DNA of 44,973 bases from Algoriphagus algorifonticola (GCF_007655305.1 NZ_VLOG01000021.1:51725-96697); one strand, 5' to 3'. Counted from the stretch's first letter, positions 34,745 through 44,913 are shown. Notes: generated by a model from the letters alone, not told the origin. Translations and numbers: made by a program.

Positions 34745-35314
34745 CTAATTTAATCTCGGGTCAGTGGGATAATTTGCCATCAATTTGAACTCACCTCCCA
34801 TATTTTTTAAAAGGCTTTTCCAAAGCTCCTCCGGAGAATAATTGAATGCTGTAATATTTAGCTCTTCTTTACAGACAATCCAGGTGTTTTCTGTAAGCTC
34901 ATCTGTCAGTTGACCAGGTGCCCAACCGGAATATCCCAAAAAGAATCGAATTGATTCTAAATCGAAGGTTCCTGTTTTCAATCTGGACTTCAACTCCTCA
35001 AAATCACCTCCCCACCAGAGCTTTTCTCCAATTTGGATACTCTCGCTTAACTGTTTATCACCACAGTAAACAAAATGTAATGTGTTCTGTTCAACAGGAC
35101 CTCCTACATATACTTCCAAGTCCAGAAAATCAAATCCCTCTACAATTTCATTCAACCGAAGAATGGACGGTTTATTGAACACCAATCCAAAGCTCCCTTC
35201 AGAATTATGCTCGCATAACAATACTACCGAACGAGAAAAATTCTCGTCCTGCAAAAAAGGCTCAGAGATTAACAAATCTCCCGCTTGAGGTGTTGGAAGG
35301 TTGGATTCACTCAT
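34745..35314 (-). CDS. yqgE: YqgE/AlgH family protein
   Basis: A 189-residue protein of the UPF0301 family. The N-terminal signature LLISEPFLQDENFSRSVVLL, the EGSFGLVFNKP segment and the FLGYSGWAPGQLTDEL block near the middle are all characteristic. The family is widespread; AlgH was linked to alginate regulation in Pseudomonas, but the molecular role is unresolved. It diverges from pdxH across 101 bp and precedes the DUF349 gene. Confidence 0.93.
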   Translation of the reverse strand: MSESNLPTPQAGDLLISEPFLQDENFSRSVVLLCEHNSEGSFGLVFNKPSILRLNEIVEGFDFLDLEVYVGGPVEQNTLHFVYCGDKQLSESIQIGEKLWWGGDFEELKSRLKTGTFDLESIRFFLGYSGWAPGQLTDELTENTWIVCKEELNITAFNYSPEELWKSLLKNMGGEFKLMANYPTDPRLN

Positions 35315-35354
35315 TTCCGCAAAAAGATTATTTCAGAAAAAATATATGCCTAAA

Positions 35355-35385
35355 TTTTATAAATGCAATGCTCATTGTACTTTTA
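35355..35385 (+). promoter_or_regulatory. Candidate promoter for pdxH
   Basis: TTTT at 35355-35358, 19 bp spacing, then TACTTTTA at 35378-35385. Each element is one base off consensus; the start codon is 30 bp downstream. Confidence 0.28.
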
Positions 35386-35415
35386 TTCTGTTAAAATTTA
35401 TACCAGTCCCCTACT

Positions 35416-36051
35416 ATGGATATTTCATCAATACGTAAAGATTACACCCTAAAGTCTCTGGATATCAGCGATATAAATAAAGATCCTTTTAAGCAATTTA
35501 AGACTTGGTTAGAAGAAGCTGTTGAATCTCAGGTACTTGAAGTAAATGCCATGACCTTATCTACAGTAGGTTTGGATGGATATCCAAATGGCCGAGTGGT
35601 CCTGCTCAAGGATTTAGATTATGGCTTTGTTTTTTTCACTAATTACTCGAGTGAGAAAGGGCAAGAGTTGGCCAATAACCCTAAAGCATCTCTGACATTT
35701 TTTTGGGCAGAGCTTGAAAGGCAGGTTAGAGTGACCGGAAAAGTGGAAAAAATCAGCGAAGCTGAATCAGACGAGTATTTCTTTAGCAGGCCCCAGGGAT
35801 CTCAAATTGGAGCTTGGACATCACCTCAGAGTAAGAAAATTAGCTCCAGAGAGGTTTTGGATGAAAACCAAGAGGCGGTTGAGGAAAGATTTAAATCAGA
35901 AAAAATGATCCGTCCACCACACTGGGGAGGATACAGAGTTATACCATCCAGAATTGAATTTTGGCAGGGAAGACCTAGCAGATTACATGACAGAATCTTA
36001 TTCGAAAGAACTGAAAGTGGAAGTTGGATAATTTCCAGACTTGCTCCCTGA
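35416..36051 (+). CDS. pdxH: Pyridoxamine 5'-phosphate oxidase
   Basis: A 211-residue FMN enzyme, standard family length, that oxidises pyridoxine or pyridoxamine 5'-phosphate to PLP. Signatures are GRVVLLKDLDYGFVFFTNYSS for the FMN site, the VRVTGKVEKI strand, SPQSKKISSRE, and the C-terminal FWQGRPSRLHDRILFE motif. It would supply the PLP used, among others, by the cysteine desulfurase in this window. It ends exactly one base before the convergent bshB1 stop, a very tight arrangement without room for a classical terminator. Confidence 0.95.
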   Translation: MDISSIRKDYTLKSLDISDINKDPFKQFKTWLEEAVESQVLEVNAMTLSTVGLDGYPNGRVVLLKDLDYGFVFFTNYSSEKGQELANNPKASLTFFWAELERQVRVTGKVEKISEAESDEYFFSRPQGSQIGAWTSPQSKKISSREVLDENQEAVEERFKSEKMIRPPHWGGYRVIPSRIEFWQGRPSRLHDRILFERTESGSWIISRLAP

Positions 36052-36768
36052 TTATTTTAAATCAAACAAATCAGTAGCTCCAATCATTCGTTCTACAGTA
36101 AACCCTTCTCCATAAGTGGTCATGATCCTGTGTCCCATTTCTCTAGCTCGAGCTTCAACAAATGGCAAAAAATCAGGATTTGAAATAAAACTTTCAGGTT
36201 CCTGACTGTTAGGATCATGAAACTGAGATTGAAAAGCTAAAATGCTTTCCACTTTGGTGTCCCAGTAATCTGTGATATCCACCACAAAGTCAGGCTCTAT
36301 GTAATTATTTTGAATATAATGGTAGACGAACTTGGGTCTCCAAGCTTGCTGCGGCTTTCCATCCAATTCAGTTTCAATCCTTCTCAATCCACTCATGAAA
36401 CAGGAATTTTTGGCTAGATCAGAGCCTTTACCGTGATCAGGATGCCTATCGGTAAAAGCGTTAGCTAAAACTATATCTGGTTGATATTTACGGATGATCT
36501 TGATAAGCTCTAATTGATGCTCCTGATTATCCTGAAAAAAAATGTCTTTAAAGCCCATATTTTCCCGAGCTGATAATCCTAATATTTCAGCAGCCCGGTT
36601 GGCCTCTTTAATTCTCAATTCCGGAGTACCTCTGGTCCCCATCTCTCCTGCTGTCAGATCAACGACACCTACTTTGTATCCTTTTGCAATATGAGCAGCA
36701 ATTGTGCCTGAGCAACCTAATTCCGCATCATCCGGATGCGCCGCTATTACTAAAATATCCAGCTTCAT
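36052..36768 (-). CDS. bshB1: Bacillithiol biosynthesis deacetylase BshB1
   Basis: A 238-residue LmbE/PIG-L-family zinc deacetylase. The zinc motif is A-H11-P-D-D14 near the N-terminus, followed by LTAGEMGTRGTPELR and FTDRHPDHGKGS with the third ligand, matching the BshB1 subfamily. BshB1 removes acetate from GlcNAc-malate in bacillithiol synthesis. It is the last gene of a run with trxB and the M23 peptidase (5-bp gap to the latter). The trxB neighbour fits a thiol-redox theme, although the M23 peptidase in between does not. Other bsh genes are not in this window. Confidence 0.93.
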   Translation of the reverse strand: MKLDILVIAAHPDDAELGCSGTIAAHIAKGYKVGVVDLTAGEMGTRGTPELRIKEANRAAEILGLSARENMGFKDIFFQDNQEHQLELIKIIRKYQPDIVLANAFTDRHPDHGKGSDLAKNSCFMSGLRRIETELDGKPQQAWRPKFVYHYIQNNYIEPDFVVDITDYWDTKVESILAFQSQFHDPNSQEPESFISNPDFLPFVEARAREMGHRIMTTYGEGFTVERMIGATDLFDLK

Positions 36769-36773
36769 CTTAT

Positions 36774-37814
36774 TTATCGCACTCTTAGATTTTGTCCAAT
36801 TCTTAATATTGACCTAGAAGTGATCCCATTCAATTTAGTCAATGTACTAACTGAAACGCCATACCTTCTAGCAATAGACCCTAAAGTGTCTCCACTTTTC
36901 ACCCTGTGATAAGCTCTTGCTCTAGCCTGAGCTATATGAGAAAATGTATCGGAAGTCAACAAAAATTCCTGATTAAGAATTCGATATTCCTTGAAATCAT
37001 ATACATTTTCAGGGTCAAAAGGCTGACCTCTATATCTTAATTCATAGTGTAAGTGAGAGCCTGTACTTCTTCCGGTATTTCCTCCCTTGGCAATTAATTC
37101 ACCGGCTTTAACTTCTTGACCGACTTCTACCAAATACTTTGATAAATGTCCATAAAGGGTCTCAAGTCCATTTTTATGCCTAATCACCAAATAATAACCA
37201 TAGCCATAGCGATCATAGGATCGAACTCTAACAATGCCATCGAAAGTACTATATACAGGATCGCCCGTATTTAGGTCTAGGTCAGTTCCGTAATGCCATC
37301 TTCTCCATCTATAACCAAAGGGTGAAGTAATGGGTGTTTGATCCAAAGGCATACTCCAATTGTATCCAAAAAATGGATCGTATAATCGAATTTTAACTGA
37401 ATCCTGAAAGCTTTTGATATCAAAGTCGTAGATATCGATTTTTTTAGAGTCCCAAGCAGAAAAATATTCATAAGCCGTCACCCAAATACTGTCTATTTGA
37501 ATTTGTTCAGACACCTTGACTAATCGGTTGGTCGGTGCCCAGATCATCACATTTTGATCTTCAGCTATGATTGATCGAACCTTTCCCAGGTTCACATTAT
37601 TTTCAAAAATCATGGAATCCGTCACTGTAGAAAGCGTTCTCAGATAAGATTCCTGGTCAAATCCTCTCAACTCAATGTTTTTCCTTTCTTGAGGAACAAC
37701 AGGAGTTGTATTGGAATTTCTCTTGATAATCTTAGGAAAAATTTGAGCATTAGACTGAGAAAGTCCAATGCTCAAAAATATTCCGCAAATAAGTATCAGT
37801 CTAAGATACCTCAT
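36774..37814 (-). CDS. Exported M23 metallopeptidase with C-terminal LysM
   Basis: A 346-residue protein with a signal peptide (cleavage near SNA-Q, residue 23). The LytM/M23 domain covers about residues 180-275: SPFGYRWRRWHYGTDLDL supplies the H-x3-D zinc ligands and GSHLHYELR the H-x-H. A LysM domain closes the protein (YHRVKSGDTLGSIARRYG). It probably cleaves peptidoglycan cross-links or activates amidases in the periplasm. It lies 8 bp after trxB and 5 bp before bshB1. Confidence 0.94.
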   Translation of the reverse strand: MRYLRLILICGIFLSIGLSQSNAQIFPKIIKRNSNTTPVVPQERKNIELRGFDQESYLRTLSTVTDSMIFENNVNLGKVRSIIAEDQNVMIWAPTNRLVKVSEQIQIDSIWVTAYEYFSAWDSKKIDIYDFDIKSFQDSVKIRLYDPFFGYNWSMPLDQTPITSPFGYRWRRWHYGTDLDLNTGDPVYSTFDGIVRVRSYDRYGYGYYLVIRHKNGLETLYGHLSKYLVEVGQEVKAGELIAKGGNTGRSTGSHLHYELRYRGQPFDPENVYDFKEYRILNQEFLLTSDTFSHIAQARARAYHRVKSGDTLGSIARRYGVSVSTLTKLNGITSRSILRIGQNLRVR

Positions 37815-37822
37815 GAATTCAT

Positions 37823-38767
37823 TTAATGATTTTCAGTTTCGGCCAAATACCGCTCTGCATCCAAAGCTGCCATACAGCCTGTTCCCGCTGCTGTGACTGC
37901 CTGCCTGTAGATATTATCTTGGGCATCTCCGCATGCGAAAACACCTTCCACATTAGTCCTGGTACTTCCAGGAATGGTCTTGATATATCCAGCTTCATCC
38001 ATATGGATGAATTTTTTGAATACCTCGGTGTTGGGTTGATGACCAATAGCAACAAAGAAGCCAGAAATTTTAATTTCTCTTTTTTCTCCTGTTATATTAT
38101 CTAAAATTCTTACTCCGGTCACTTCATCCTCACCCAAAATCTCATCTGTTTCAGTATTCCAGAGAATTTCAATTTTAGGATTATTCATTACACGTTTTTG
38201 CATGATTTGAGATGCTCTCATCTCTCCTCTTCTTACCAACATGTAAACTTTGCTACAAATATTAGCCAAATAAGAAGCCTCCTCACAAGCTGTATCTCCT
38301 GCTCCTACTATGGCTACTTCTTGGCCTCTGAAGAAAAATCCATCACAGACGGCACAGGCAGAAACTCCTTTTCCGTTTAATCTATTCTCACTTTCCAAGC
38401 CTAACCACTTTGCGGAGGCGCCGGTGGAAATAATCACAGTATCTGCTAAAACTTTTACTTGGTCGTCCACCGTCACCACATGGGGCTTGACAGAAAAGTC
38501 CACATCTGTCACCATACCATATCGAACTTTAGTTCCAAATCGCTCGGCTTGTTTTCTAAAGTCTTCCATCATTTCAGGACCCATAATCCCGTCCGGATAC
38601 CCTGGATAGTTTTCTACATCAGTAGTGATGGTTAATTGTCCACCTGGTTGACCTCCGGTGTACAAAATCGGACTTAAACCTGCTCTGGAAGCATAAATGG
38701 CTGCTGTATAGCCTGCCGGTCCTGATCCAATAATCAGAACTTTGACTCTTTCAATTTCTTGACTCAT
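37823..38767 (-). CDS. trxB: Thioredoxin reductase
   Basis: A 314-residue FAD/NADPH flavoenzyme that reduces thioredoxin. The FAD loop is IIGSGPAGYTAAIYASRAG, the redox disulfide C138-A-V-C141 lies in SACAVCDGFF, the NADPH site is VGAGDTACEEA, and FACGDAQD is near the C-terminus. The ATG at 38767 is chosen over the TTG one codon upstream. It leads the run trxB, M23 peptidase, bshB1. A hairpin terminator of rpoD lies 140 bp upstream. Confidence 0.95.
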   Translation of the reverse strand: MSQEIERVKVLIIGSGPAGYTAAIYASRAGLSPILYTGGQPGGQLTITTDVENYPGYPDGIMGPEMMEDFRKQAERFGTKVRYGMVTDVDFSVKPHVVTVDDQVKVLADTVIISTGASAKWLGLESENRLNGKGVSACAVCDGFFFRGQEVAIVGAGDTACEEASYLANICSKVYMLVRRGEMRASQIMQKRVMNNPKIEILWNTETDEILGEDEVTGVRILDNITGEKREIKISGFFVAIGHQPNTEVFKKFIHMDEAGYIKTIPGSTRTNVEGVFACGDAQDNIYRQAVTAAGTGCMAALDAERYLAETENH

Positions 38768-38902
38768 CAACGAATTGTGTTAAATCGGGTAAATTTTGAT
38801 ATTTCTAGTTTGCCAACAAAACCGGGATAAGTTAAAATTCCCAAAAGTGATTTTATATCATTGGTAATCACTTCAATTTATTTTGAAGTACAAACATCTA
38901 AA

Positions 38903-38932
38903 AATAAAAAAAGGGGCTTGAAACCCCTTTTT
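38903..38932 (-). terminator. Terminator after rpoD
   Basis: A stem of AAAGGGG with CCCCTTT (about 38910-38930) around a short loop, with a T-rich tail on the minus strand. Confidence 0.8.
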
Positions 38933-38935
38933 ATT

Positions 38936-39799
38936 TTATCCCAGATAAGGCTTCAAGGTCTTACTTCTGGATGTATGTCTCAGTCTTCGAATGGCCTTTT
39001 CTTTAATTTGCCTTACACGCTCTCGGGTCAGATTGAATTTTTCACCAATCTCTTCCAAAGTCATTGCATGCTCTCCGTTCAAACCAAAGTACAAGGTAAT
39101 CACATCAGCTTCTCTTTGAGTAAGCGTAGAGAGTGCTCTCTGAACCTCTTTTCTTAAAGAGTCATTCATCAAACCATCGTCAGGCTTCTCATCTCCGTCA
39201 TTTTCCAAAACGTCCAAAAGGCTGTTTTCTTCACCCTGCACGAAAGGAGCATCCATTGAAACGTGTCTGCCTGAAATTTTCATGGTATCCACAACTTCAG
39301 ATGCAGTCACTTCCAATACTTCAGCAAGTTCTTCAGGAGAAGGCTCTCTTTCGAATTTCTGCTCCAATTCACTGAAAGTTTTGGAAATTTTATTCAAGGA
39401 ACCTACCCTGTTCAAAGGAAGTCTTACGATACGGGATTGCTCTGCCAATGCCTGAAGGATAGATTGTCTAATCCACCAAACAGCATAAGAGATAAATTTA
39501 AATCCACGTGTTTCATCAAATCTTTGGGCAGCCTTAATCAAACCTAAGTTCCCCTCATTGATCAAATCTCCCAAAGAAAGCCCTTGGTTCTGATATTGCT
39601 TGGCTACAGAAACTACGAATCGAAGGTTGGCTTTAGTCAATTTTTCCAGAGCAAGCTGATCGCCTTCCCGGATTCTTTTTGCTAAAACTACCTCTTCGTC
39701 TGCTGTTAACAGATCTACCTTACCAATCTCCTGTAGATACTTATCTAAGGATTGGCTTTCTCTGTTGGTAATCTGTTTGCTAATTTTTAGCTGCCTCAT
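38936..39799 (-). CDS. rpoD: Primary sigma factor RpoD (Bacteroidota type)
   Basis: A 287-residue sigma-70 factor without region 1.1, the characteristic length of the Bacteroidota housekeeping sigma. Region 1.2 starts near [20 protein letters not shown]. Region 2 contains [20 protein letters not shown] and [14 protein letters not shown]. Region 3 has [10 protein letters not shown], and region 4 ends with [21 protein letters not shown]. It recognises the TTTG/TAnnTTTG promoters seen here. It follows pnp by 56 bp and ends at a terminator. Confidence 0.96.
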   Translation of the reverse strand: MRQLKISKQITNRESQSLDKYLQEIGKVDLLTADEEVVLAKRIREGDQLALEKLTKANLRFVVSVAKQYQNQGLSLGDLINEGNLGLIKAAQRFDETRGFKFISYAVWWIRQSILQALAEQSRIVRLPLNRVGSLNKISKTFSELEQKFEREPSPEELAEVLEVTASEVVDTMKISGRHVSMDAPFVQGEENSLLDVLENDGDEKPDDGLMNDSLRKEVQRALSTLTQREADVITLYFGLNGEHAMTLEEIGEKFNLTRERVRQIKEKAIRRLRHTSRSKTLKPYLG

Positions 39800-39855
39800 T
39801 CAGAAATATTATTGGTGTAATTGAATTTAAGATAATGAATTTAATAAATAGAAGC

Positions 39856-42003
39856 TTAGGGCTGAGCTTTTGGTTCCTGTTTTTCAGGTTTTGGTAATAA
39901 AACCTTTCTAGAAAGCTTGAACTTACCTGTCTTTTTGTCGACATCGATCAACTTCACTACGATCTCCTCTCCTGGTTCAAGCACCCCATCCATACTTTCA
40001 AGACGCTCCCATTTAATTTCGGATATATGAAGTAAACCATCTTTACCCGGCATAAATTCCACAAATGCTCCAAATGGTTGAATATTCTTTACTTTTCCAG
40101 TATAAGTCTCCCCTATTTCTGGCTGAGCAACGATTGCCTTGATTCTGCTCAATGCTGCATTCAAGTTATCTTGGTTAGCAGAGAATACATTAATCTTACC
40201 TTGATTATCGATCTCTTCGATCACAATGGTAGTATTTGTATCCTTTTGCATTTCCTGGATTACCTTTCCTCCAGGCCCTATCACTGCACCAATCAATTCT
40301 TTTGGAATCATCATGGTATAGGATCTTGGAGTATGAGGCTTCAACTCAGCTTTAGGTGAAGCCAAGGTCTTAGAAATTTCTTCTAGAATATGTAGCCTTC
40401 CTTCTTTTGCTTGATAAAGAGCTTCTTTCAATACACTATAATCCAAACCTTCTACTTTCAAGTCCATTTGGCAGGCGGTAATTCCTTTCTCTGTACCGGT
40501 AACTTTGAAATCCATATCACCCAAATGATCTTCATCTCCTAGAATATCGGATAGAATAGAGTAATTTCCAGTTTTGGCATCAGAGATCATTCCCATTGCT
40601 ATACCTGTTACTGGAGCTTTAATTTGAATACCTGCATCCATCAAGGCAAGCGAACCTGCACAAACTGTAGCCATGGAAGATGATCCATTTGACTCAAGAA
40701 TGTCTGAAACGATTCTAATGGTGTAAGGGTTCTCATTTTCAGGAGGTAACACTTTTTTCAAGGCTCTCATAGCCAAATTGCCATGACCTACTTCACGTCT
40801 TCCTGGACCTCTGTTTGGTTTTACCTCTCCGGTAGAGAAGCCAGGGAAGTTGTAATGCAAAAAGAATTTATTAAAACCTGAATGAACAGCTCCATCCACC
40901 ATTTGCTCGTCCATTTTAGTGCCGAGCGTACAGGTAGTTACTGATTGAGTTTCTCCTCTGGTAAATACTGCTGAACCATGAGCAGATGGTAAATAATCAA
41001 CGACTGACCAGATAGGTCTGATCTCGTTGAGTTTTCTTCCATCCAACCTTTTCTTTTCATTCAAAGTAAGATTTCTCGCTGCTTCCTTATGGATTTTATG
41101 GAAATACGGTCCGATCAAAGAGGCTTCAAACTCATGCTCTTCACCTAAACTTTCTATGAACTCGTCTTTAATAGCTTTGATCAATTCAGATCTCTCTGAT
41201 TTGTTAGCAATTTGCTTGCTTACAGAATCGTATAATTTATCATACAATTCAGCTTTCATTTTATCATACAAAGCAGGATCAGATTTCTCATGAGAGTACT
41301 CACGCTTCTCTTCTTTTCCTACCAGTTTGGTAAGCTCCATTTGAGCTTCACAATGTCTTTTGATTTCTTCATGGGCAAATTGCATAGCCTCTACCATCTC
41401 GTCTTCTGAGATTTCGTTTGCTTCGCCTTCCACCATCAAGATGTAGTCCAAAGATCCAGCTACAATAAACTCCAAGCTAGCTTTCTCTAATTCAACCGGC
41501 TTAGGGTTGATGATCAATTTTCCATCAACTTTGGCAACTCTTACCTCAGAAATAGGTCCATTGAAAGGGATATCTGAAACAGCTAAAGCTGCAGAAGCAG
41601 CTAAACCTGCCAATGCATCTGGCAATACTTCTTCGTCAGAGGACATCAAAGTAATAGCTACTTGAGTATCTGCATGATAATCGTCTGGAAAAATTGGTCT
41701 GATAGCTCTATCGACAATTCTTGAGATCAATATCTCATAGTCAGAAAGTCTACCCTCTCTTTTCAAAAATCCTCCCGGGATTTTTCCGGAAGCAGCAAAT
41801 TTTTCTTGGTAATCCACAGAAAGCGGTAAAAAGTCTACACCTTCTAAAGCCTCTTTTTTGGAAACAACTGTAGCCAATAACATGGCTTTTCCCATCCGCA
41901 CAACAACAGAACCGTCTGCCTGCTTGGCAAGAGCTCCTGTTTCAATAGTAATTTCTCTACCATCCTGAAGGGTGATGGTCTTAGTGATTAAGTTTGGTAA
42001 CAT
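39856..42003 (-). CDS. pnp: Polynucleotide phosphorylase
   Basis: A 715-residue 3'-5' exoribonuclease and RNA phosphorylase, normal family length. Two RNase PH domains flank a helical linker; [15 protein letters not shown] and [20 protein letters not shown] mark the catalytic second copy. A KH domain ([20 protein letters not shown]) and an S1 domain ([20 protein letters not shown]) close the protein. It lies between rpsO and rpoD, an order common in bacteria for rpsO-pnp; a terminator-like hairpin between rpsO and pnp may also regulate read-through. Confidence 0.97.
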   Translation of the reverse strand: MLPNLITKTITLQDGREITIETGALAKQADGSVVVRMGKAMLLATVVSKKEALEGVDFLPLSVDYQEKFAASGKIPGGFLKREGRLSDYEILISRIVDRAIRPIFPDDYHADTQVAITLMSSDEEVLPDALAGLAASAALAVSDIPFNGPISEVRVAKVDGKLIINPKPVELEKASLEFIVAGSLDYILMVEGEANEISEDEMVEAMQFAHEEIKRHCEAQMELTKLVGKEEKREYSHEKSDPALYDKMKAELYDKLYDSVSKQIANKSERSELIKAIKDEFIESLGEEHEFEASLIGPYFHKIHKEAARNLTLNEKKRLDGRKLNEIRPIWSVVDYLPSAHGSAVFTRGETQSVTTCTLGTKMDEQMVDGAVHSGFNKFFLHYNFPGFSTGEVKPNRGPGRREVGHGNLAMRALKKVLPPENENPYTIRIVSDILESNGSSSMATVCAGSLALMDAGIQIKAPVTGIAMGMISDAKTGNYSILSDILGDEDHLGDMDFKVTGTEKGITACQMDLKVEGLDYSVLKEALYQAKEGRLHILEEISKTLASPKAELKPHTPRSYTMMIPKELIGAVIGPGGKVIQEMQKDTNTTIVIEEIDNQGKINVFSANQDNLNAALSRIKAIVAQPEIGETYTGKVKNIQPFGAFVEFMPGKDGLLHISEIKWERLESMDGVLEPGEEIVVKLIDVDKKTGKFKLSRKVLLPKPEKQEPKAQP

Positions 42004-42052
42004 AAATTATGATTAGTAATACTTCTTTCGTTTTAAAAATAAACGCATCCAG

Positions 42053-42096
42053 CTAAAAAAGAAAAAAGTAAGGTTCTCAGTATAGAGAACCTTACT
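42053..42096 (-). terminator. Terminator or attenuator between rpsO and pnp
   Basis: A 12-bp perfect stem, 42067-42078 with 42085-42096, around a 6-nt loop, followed on the minus strand by a T/C-rich tail (TTTTTTCTTTTTT). pnp has 49 bp after it for a separate start, so partial read-through is likely. Confidence 0.85.
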
Positions 42097-42102
42097 AAAG
42101 GG

Positions 42103-42378
42103 TTATTTTCTGATTCCTAACTCGGCGATGATTGCTCTGTATCGCTCGATGTCTTTTTTCATGAGGTAGTCAAGTAAGCTTCTTCTCTTACCTACCAACT
42201 TCAACAAACCTAATCTTGAGGAGTGATCCTTCTTATTTGACTTCAAATGCTCAGTCAAATGCTTGATTCTGTGAGTGAAGAGGGCAATCTGTGATTCAGG
42301 AGATCCTGTATCAGTAGCAGATTTTAACCTTCCATGATTCTTAAACAACTCTTGTTTTGTCTCTGATGTTAAATACAT
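42103..42378 (-). CDS. rpsO: 30S ribosomal protein S15
   Basis: A 91-residue protein of standard S15 length. Typical features are the helical core with [19 protein letters not shown] and the basic [17 protein letters not shown] segment. It binds 16S rRNA at the central domain early in 30S assembly. A strong promoter-like pair lies 27 bp before the start, and a hairpin separates it from pnp. Confidence 0.97.
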   Translation of the reverse strand: MYLTSETKQELFKNHGRLKSATDTGSPESQIALFTHRIKHLTEHLKSNKKDHSSRLGLLKLVGKRRSLLDYLMKKDIERYRAIIAELGIRK

Positions 42379-42405
42379 GTTTAGCTAAATTAATTAAAAC
42401 AGCTA

Positions 42406-42436
42406 CAAAGGTAAGGCTATTATTCTAAAAATAAAA
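42406..42436 (-). promoter_or_regulatory. Candidate promoter for rpsO
   Basis: On the minus strand, TTTT (42436-42433), 19 bp spacing, then TACCTTTG (42413-42406), an exact TAnnTTTG. The rpsO ATG is 27 bp downstream. Confidence 0.5.
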
Positions 42437-42438
42437 CA

Positions 42439-44232
42439 TCAAGAATGAACAGTTCTCTTTTCTTTGAAGCGTTTTCTTACTCCTTTCCACCATTCTATGT
42501 AAAAGTCCGGTTCAAATAATCTGGCATCTTTTCTTGCCTGCTTCAAAAAGAACAATCCGAAAGGAAGTAGCATCAGACAGGAAAACCATGTTCCTAGGAA
42601 AGGATCAGTAACACCTTCCTTCGCCCATTTTTCTCCCGTGATGGTCAGCATGTAATAGACTATAAAGAAAATGATTGAAACCAGGACCGGCATCCCTAGG
42701 CCACCTTTTTTGATAATGGCACCCAGCGGAGCACCTATCAAAAACATCACAAAACACGCAAAAGCTTGAGTATATTTTTGATACCAAGCTATCTCATATC
42801 TCCTAAACTCCTTCTGATGATTTTCAATCTGAATTTTTTTGATGTTAAAATTATTTTTTAAACTCCTGGCATTATTTAAAGCCATCGTAAGTGCATTGGA
42901 CTGATAGCCTTTTTTGAAAACTACAGAGTCGATTTTAGCCTTTTCTTCTTCTGTCAAAGGGTCCGTTCTTCTTATTTTTATTGGTTGCTCTTGGATGTCT
43001 TCCTGAGGGTTCTCAACCAATTCCTCAGCATCTAACTCGATATTTTCTAGATTTCTCCTCTGAATTTTTCTGTTGGAAACTTTCGCCTGAAAAAGTGAAT
43101 CTGATTTGGATACAGAGCTTGAGTTTCTAACTGAAAGAGTTTTTGAGCTATCCGGTTTGAACTCTAACCTAGACTCAGGTTTGGTAGCCAGAATAGTACT
43201 AGTATCAGGTTTATTTTTAAGGTTTTCTAAGGAATCAGCCAATTTTCTGTTTTTTCTTGCCTTCTGAACCCTCAGTGAATCATCCTCCGCTTTTCTTTCC
43301 ATGATGTTATCCAGTGGATCTAAATTACGATCTCGGGTAAAGAATGGATATATGCTAGAAGCTGTTCTGTAGTTTTGAAATTGCTCGTCGTTAACCAAGG
43401 TGGAGATGGAATCTAATCCCACCTTTATTTCCGAAATATTTTTGATTGCTCTATTAGTAGACCAAAGATCCTCGGGTGTTCTACTTAACTGAAAAGCATC
43501 CATATCGAAAATGATGACATTTTCATCAAAAGTGGTTCGATTGAATTCCACCGGTTTTTCTGAAATACCGCGAGTTGCTCTTGCCTCTTTATAATTGGTA
43601 CCTTTATATAAGGTAAGTCTCATGTAATTTTCGTTAAAAAATTTTTCCATGCGACCGGAATCTGCAATGGTCACATCCAAATTCCCCAAGGCGTCATTGT
43701 GATTGTAGATAATGATATCTTTCAAGTCATTATCTCCGATTTTTTGATTGACTTTAATACTATAACCTGGGATACCTGCATAAAAAATCCCTTCTCTAAT
43801 ATCAAGAGCAGGAGACTTCATTCGAATGTCATAAAGTAAGCTGAAGGTTTTCAGGTTGACTTTGGGTACCAAGAAATTATTGGATAAGAAGGCAGCAATT
43901 ACCAAAAAGACGGTAAATATTGCTATCGGCCTTAAAGCCCTGACAAGTGATATTCCAGAACTCTTGATGGCTGTCAGTTCAAAGTGTTCTCCCAAGTTCC
44001 CGAAAGTCATCAAACTTGAAAGCAATACCGCCAATGGCAAGGCCATCGGAGAAATAGACACGACGAAATAGCCGATCAATTCGGCATAAATCCAAAAGCC
44101 AAGCCCTTTGCCGAAAATTTCATCGAAATATTTCAGCATGTTGACGATTAATAGGATAAAGTCAACAACAACAAAAGTCAATAAAAATGGGCCTATGAAA
44201 GACCCAAGTATAAGTTTGTCTATTTTTTTCAT
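42439..44232 (-). CDS. LptF/LptG-family LPS export permease with long insert
   Basis: A 597-residue membrane protein of the YjgP/YjgQ family, about 200-240 residues longer than the Escherichia coli members. Three N-terminal helices carry DKLILGSFIGPFLLTFVVVD and SPMALPLAVLLSSLMTFG; three C-terminal ones include FLIGAPLGAIIKKGGLGMPV. Between the periplasmic beta-jellyroll part and the last helices lies a charged, low-complexity stretch of about 130 residues (Ser/Lys/Asp/Glu). The family moves lipopolysaccharide from the inner membrane to the Lpt bridge. It follows the START-like gene by 70 bp on the same strand. F versus G cannot be decided here. Confidence 0.9.
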   Translation of the reverse strand: MKKIDKLILGSFIGPFLLTFVVVDFILLIVNMLKYFDEIFGKGLGFWIYAELIGYFVVSISPMALPLAVLLSSLMTFGNLGEHFELTAIKSSGISLVRALRPIAIFTVFLVIAAFLSNNFLVPKVNLKTFSLLYDIRMKSPALDIREGIFYAGIPGYSIKVNQKIGDNDLKDIIIYNHNDALGNLDVTIADSGRMEKFFNENYMRLTLYKGTNYKEARATRGISEKPVEFNRTTFDENVIIFDMDAFQLSRTPEDLWSTNRAIKNISEIKVGLDSISTLVNDEQFQNYRTASSIYPFFTRDRNLDPLDNIMERKAEDDSLRVQKARKNRKLADSLENLKNKPDTSTILATKPESRLEFKPDSSKTLSVRNSSSVSKSDSLFQAKVSNRKIQRRNLENIELDAEELVENPQEDIQEQPIKIRRTDPLTEEEKAKIDSVVFKKGYQSNALTMALNNARSLKNNFNIKKIQIENHQKEFRRYEIAWYQKYTQAFACFVMFLIGAPLGAIIKKGGLGMPVLVSIIFFIVYYMLTITGEKWAKEGVTDPFLGTWFSCLMLLPFGLFFLKQARKDARLFEPDFYIEWWKGVRKRFKEKRTVHS

Positions 44233-44302
44233 GACACCTCTTCTACCCTGCTTCTAAACGAAACATAGATATGGATGTTCAAAGTTGCTAAAATCATTGA
44301 AA

Positions 44303-44698
44303 TTAACCTCCAATTATCTCTTTCAATTTGGAAATTAAGCCATCCCAAATAGCCACCAGTTCATCTTCTTCGTAGCTATCCGAATAATCAATAACTTTTA
44401 AGAAAAGAGATTGTGTCAATTCATTTTCTTCCAATTTGAACTCTATATAGGCATGATCACTTTCATATGGATCTTTGGGGTCGAAAAACTCAAATTTTAC
44501 ATGAGAATTGATGCGCAAGGAAGCAACTCGGGCATAATGCTCCTCATTGTCAAAGTCAAAGATGAAAACTTTGTCTTCATTGATCCGAACTCCCTCTGCA
44601 AACCATTCCTCCAAGCCACTTGCGGTACTCAAATATTGGAAAACAATTTTCCTTGACGCATTGATTTGATAATCAGCTACAAACTTATTTTTAACCAT
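44303..44698 (-). CDS. START-like (SRPBCC) domain protein
   Basis: A 131-residue protein of the Bacteroidota START-like family. The N-terminal VADYQINASRKIVFQYLSTA strand-helix, EWFAEGVRI, and the C-terminal EDELVAIWDGLISKLKEIIGG helix are characteristic of a small helix-grip fold that encloses a hydrophobic pocket. The ligand is unknown; it may be a lipid or similar molecule. It precedes the LptF/LptG-like gene on the same strand. An ATG start with no signal peptide places it in the cytoplasm. Confidence 0.85.
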   Translation of the reverse strand: MVKNKFVADYQINASRKIVFQYLSTASGLEEWFAEGVRINEDKVFIFDFDNEEHYARVASLRINSHVKFEFFDPKDPYESDHAYIEFKLEENELTQSLFLKVIDYSDSYEEDELVAIWDGLISKLKEIIGG

Positions 44699-44747
44699 GA
44701 TTTCTAAATTTTCTTAGATGAAAATTTCATTTTTTACAGAACGTCAA

Positions 44748-44779
44748 CTTGCATTTAACAGTACAAGACCTCATATTTG
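44748..44779 (+). promoter_or_regulatory. Candidate promoter upstream of tRNA-Met-like sequence
   Basis: CTTG at 44748-44751, 20 bp spacing, then CATATTTG at 44772-44779, each one base off consensus, and laid out like the tRNA-Thr promoter. The tRNA-like gene begins 134 bp downstream. Confidence 0.35.
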
Positions 44780-44913
44780 CATTCCCATTCGCGAGGGAGG
44801 TTTACCGGATGAAAATAAAGATTTTCAGCCTAGGAAATATTGAATTTCGACTGTGTCTTAATATAGGCATTAATTACAATATTCAATATCTAAAAATTAT
44901 TAAAAGAAATTCT

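Noticed and set aside
33741..34748. Plus-strand Ser-rich open frames opposite the DUF349 gene
   Set aside because: They are antisense shadows of a Glu/Lys-rich coding region; Ser/Leu-rich translations arise from it automatically.
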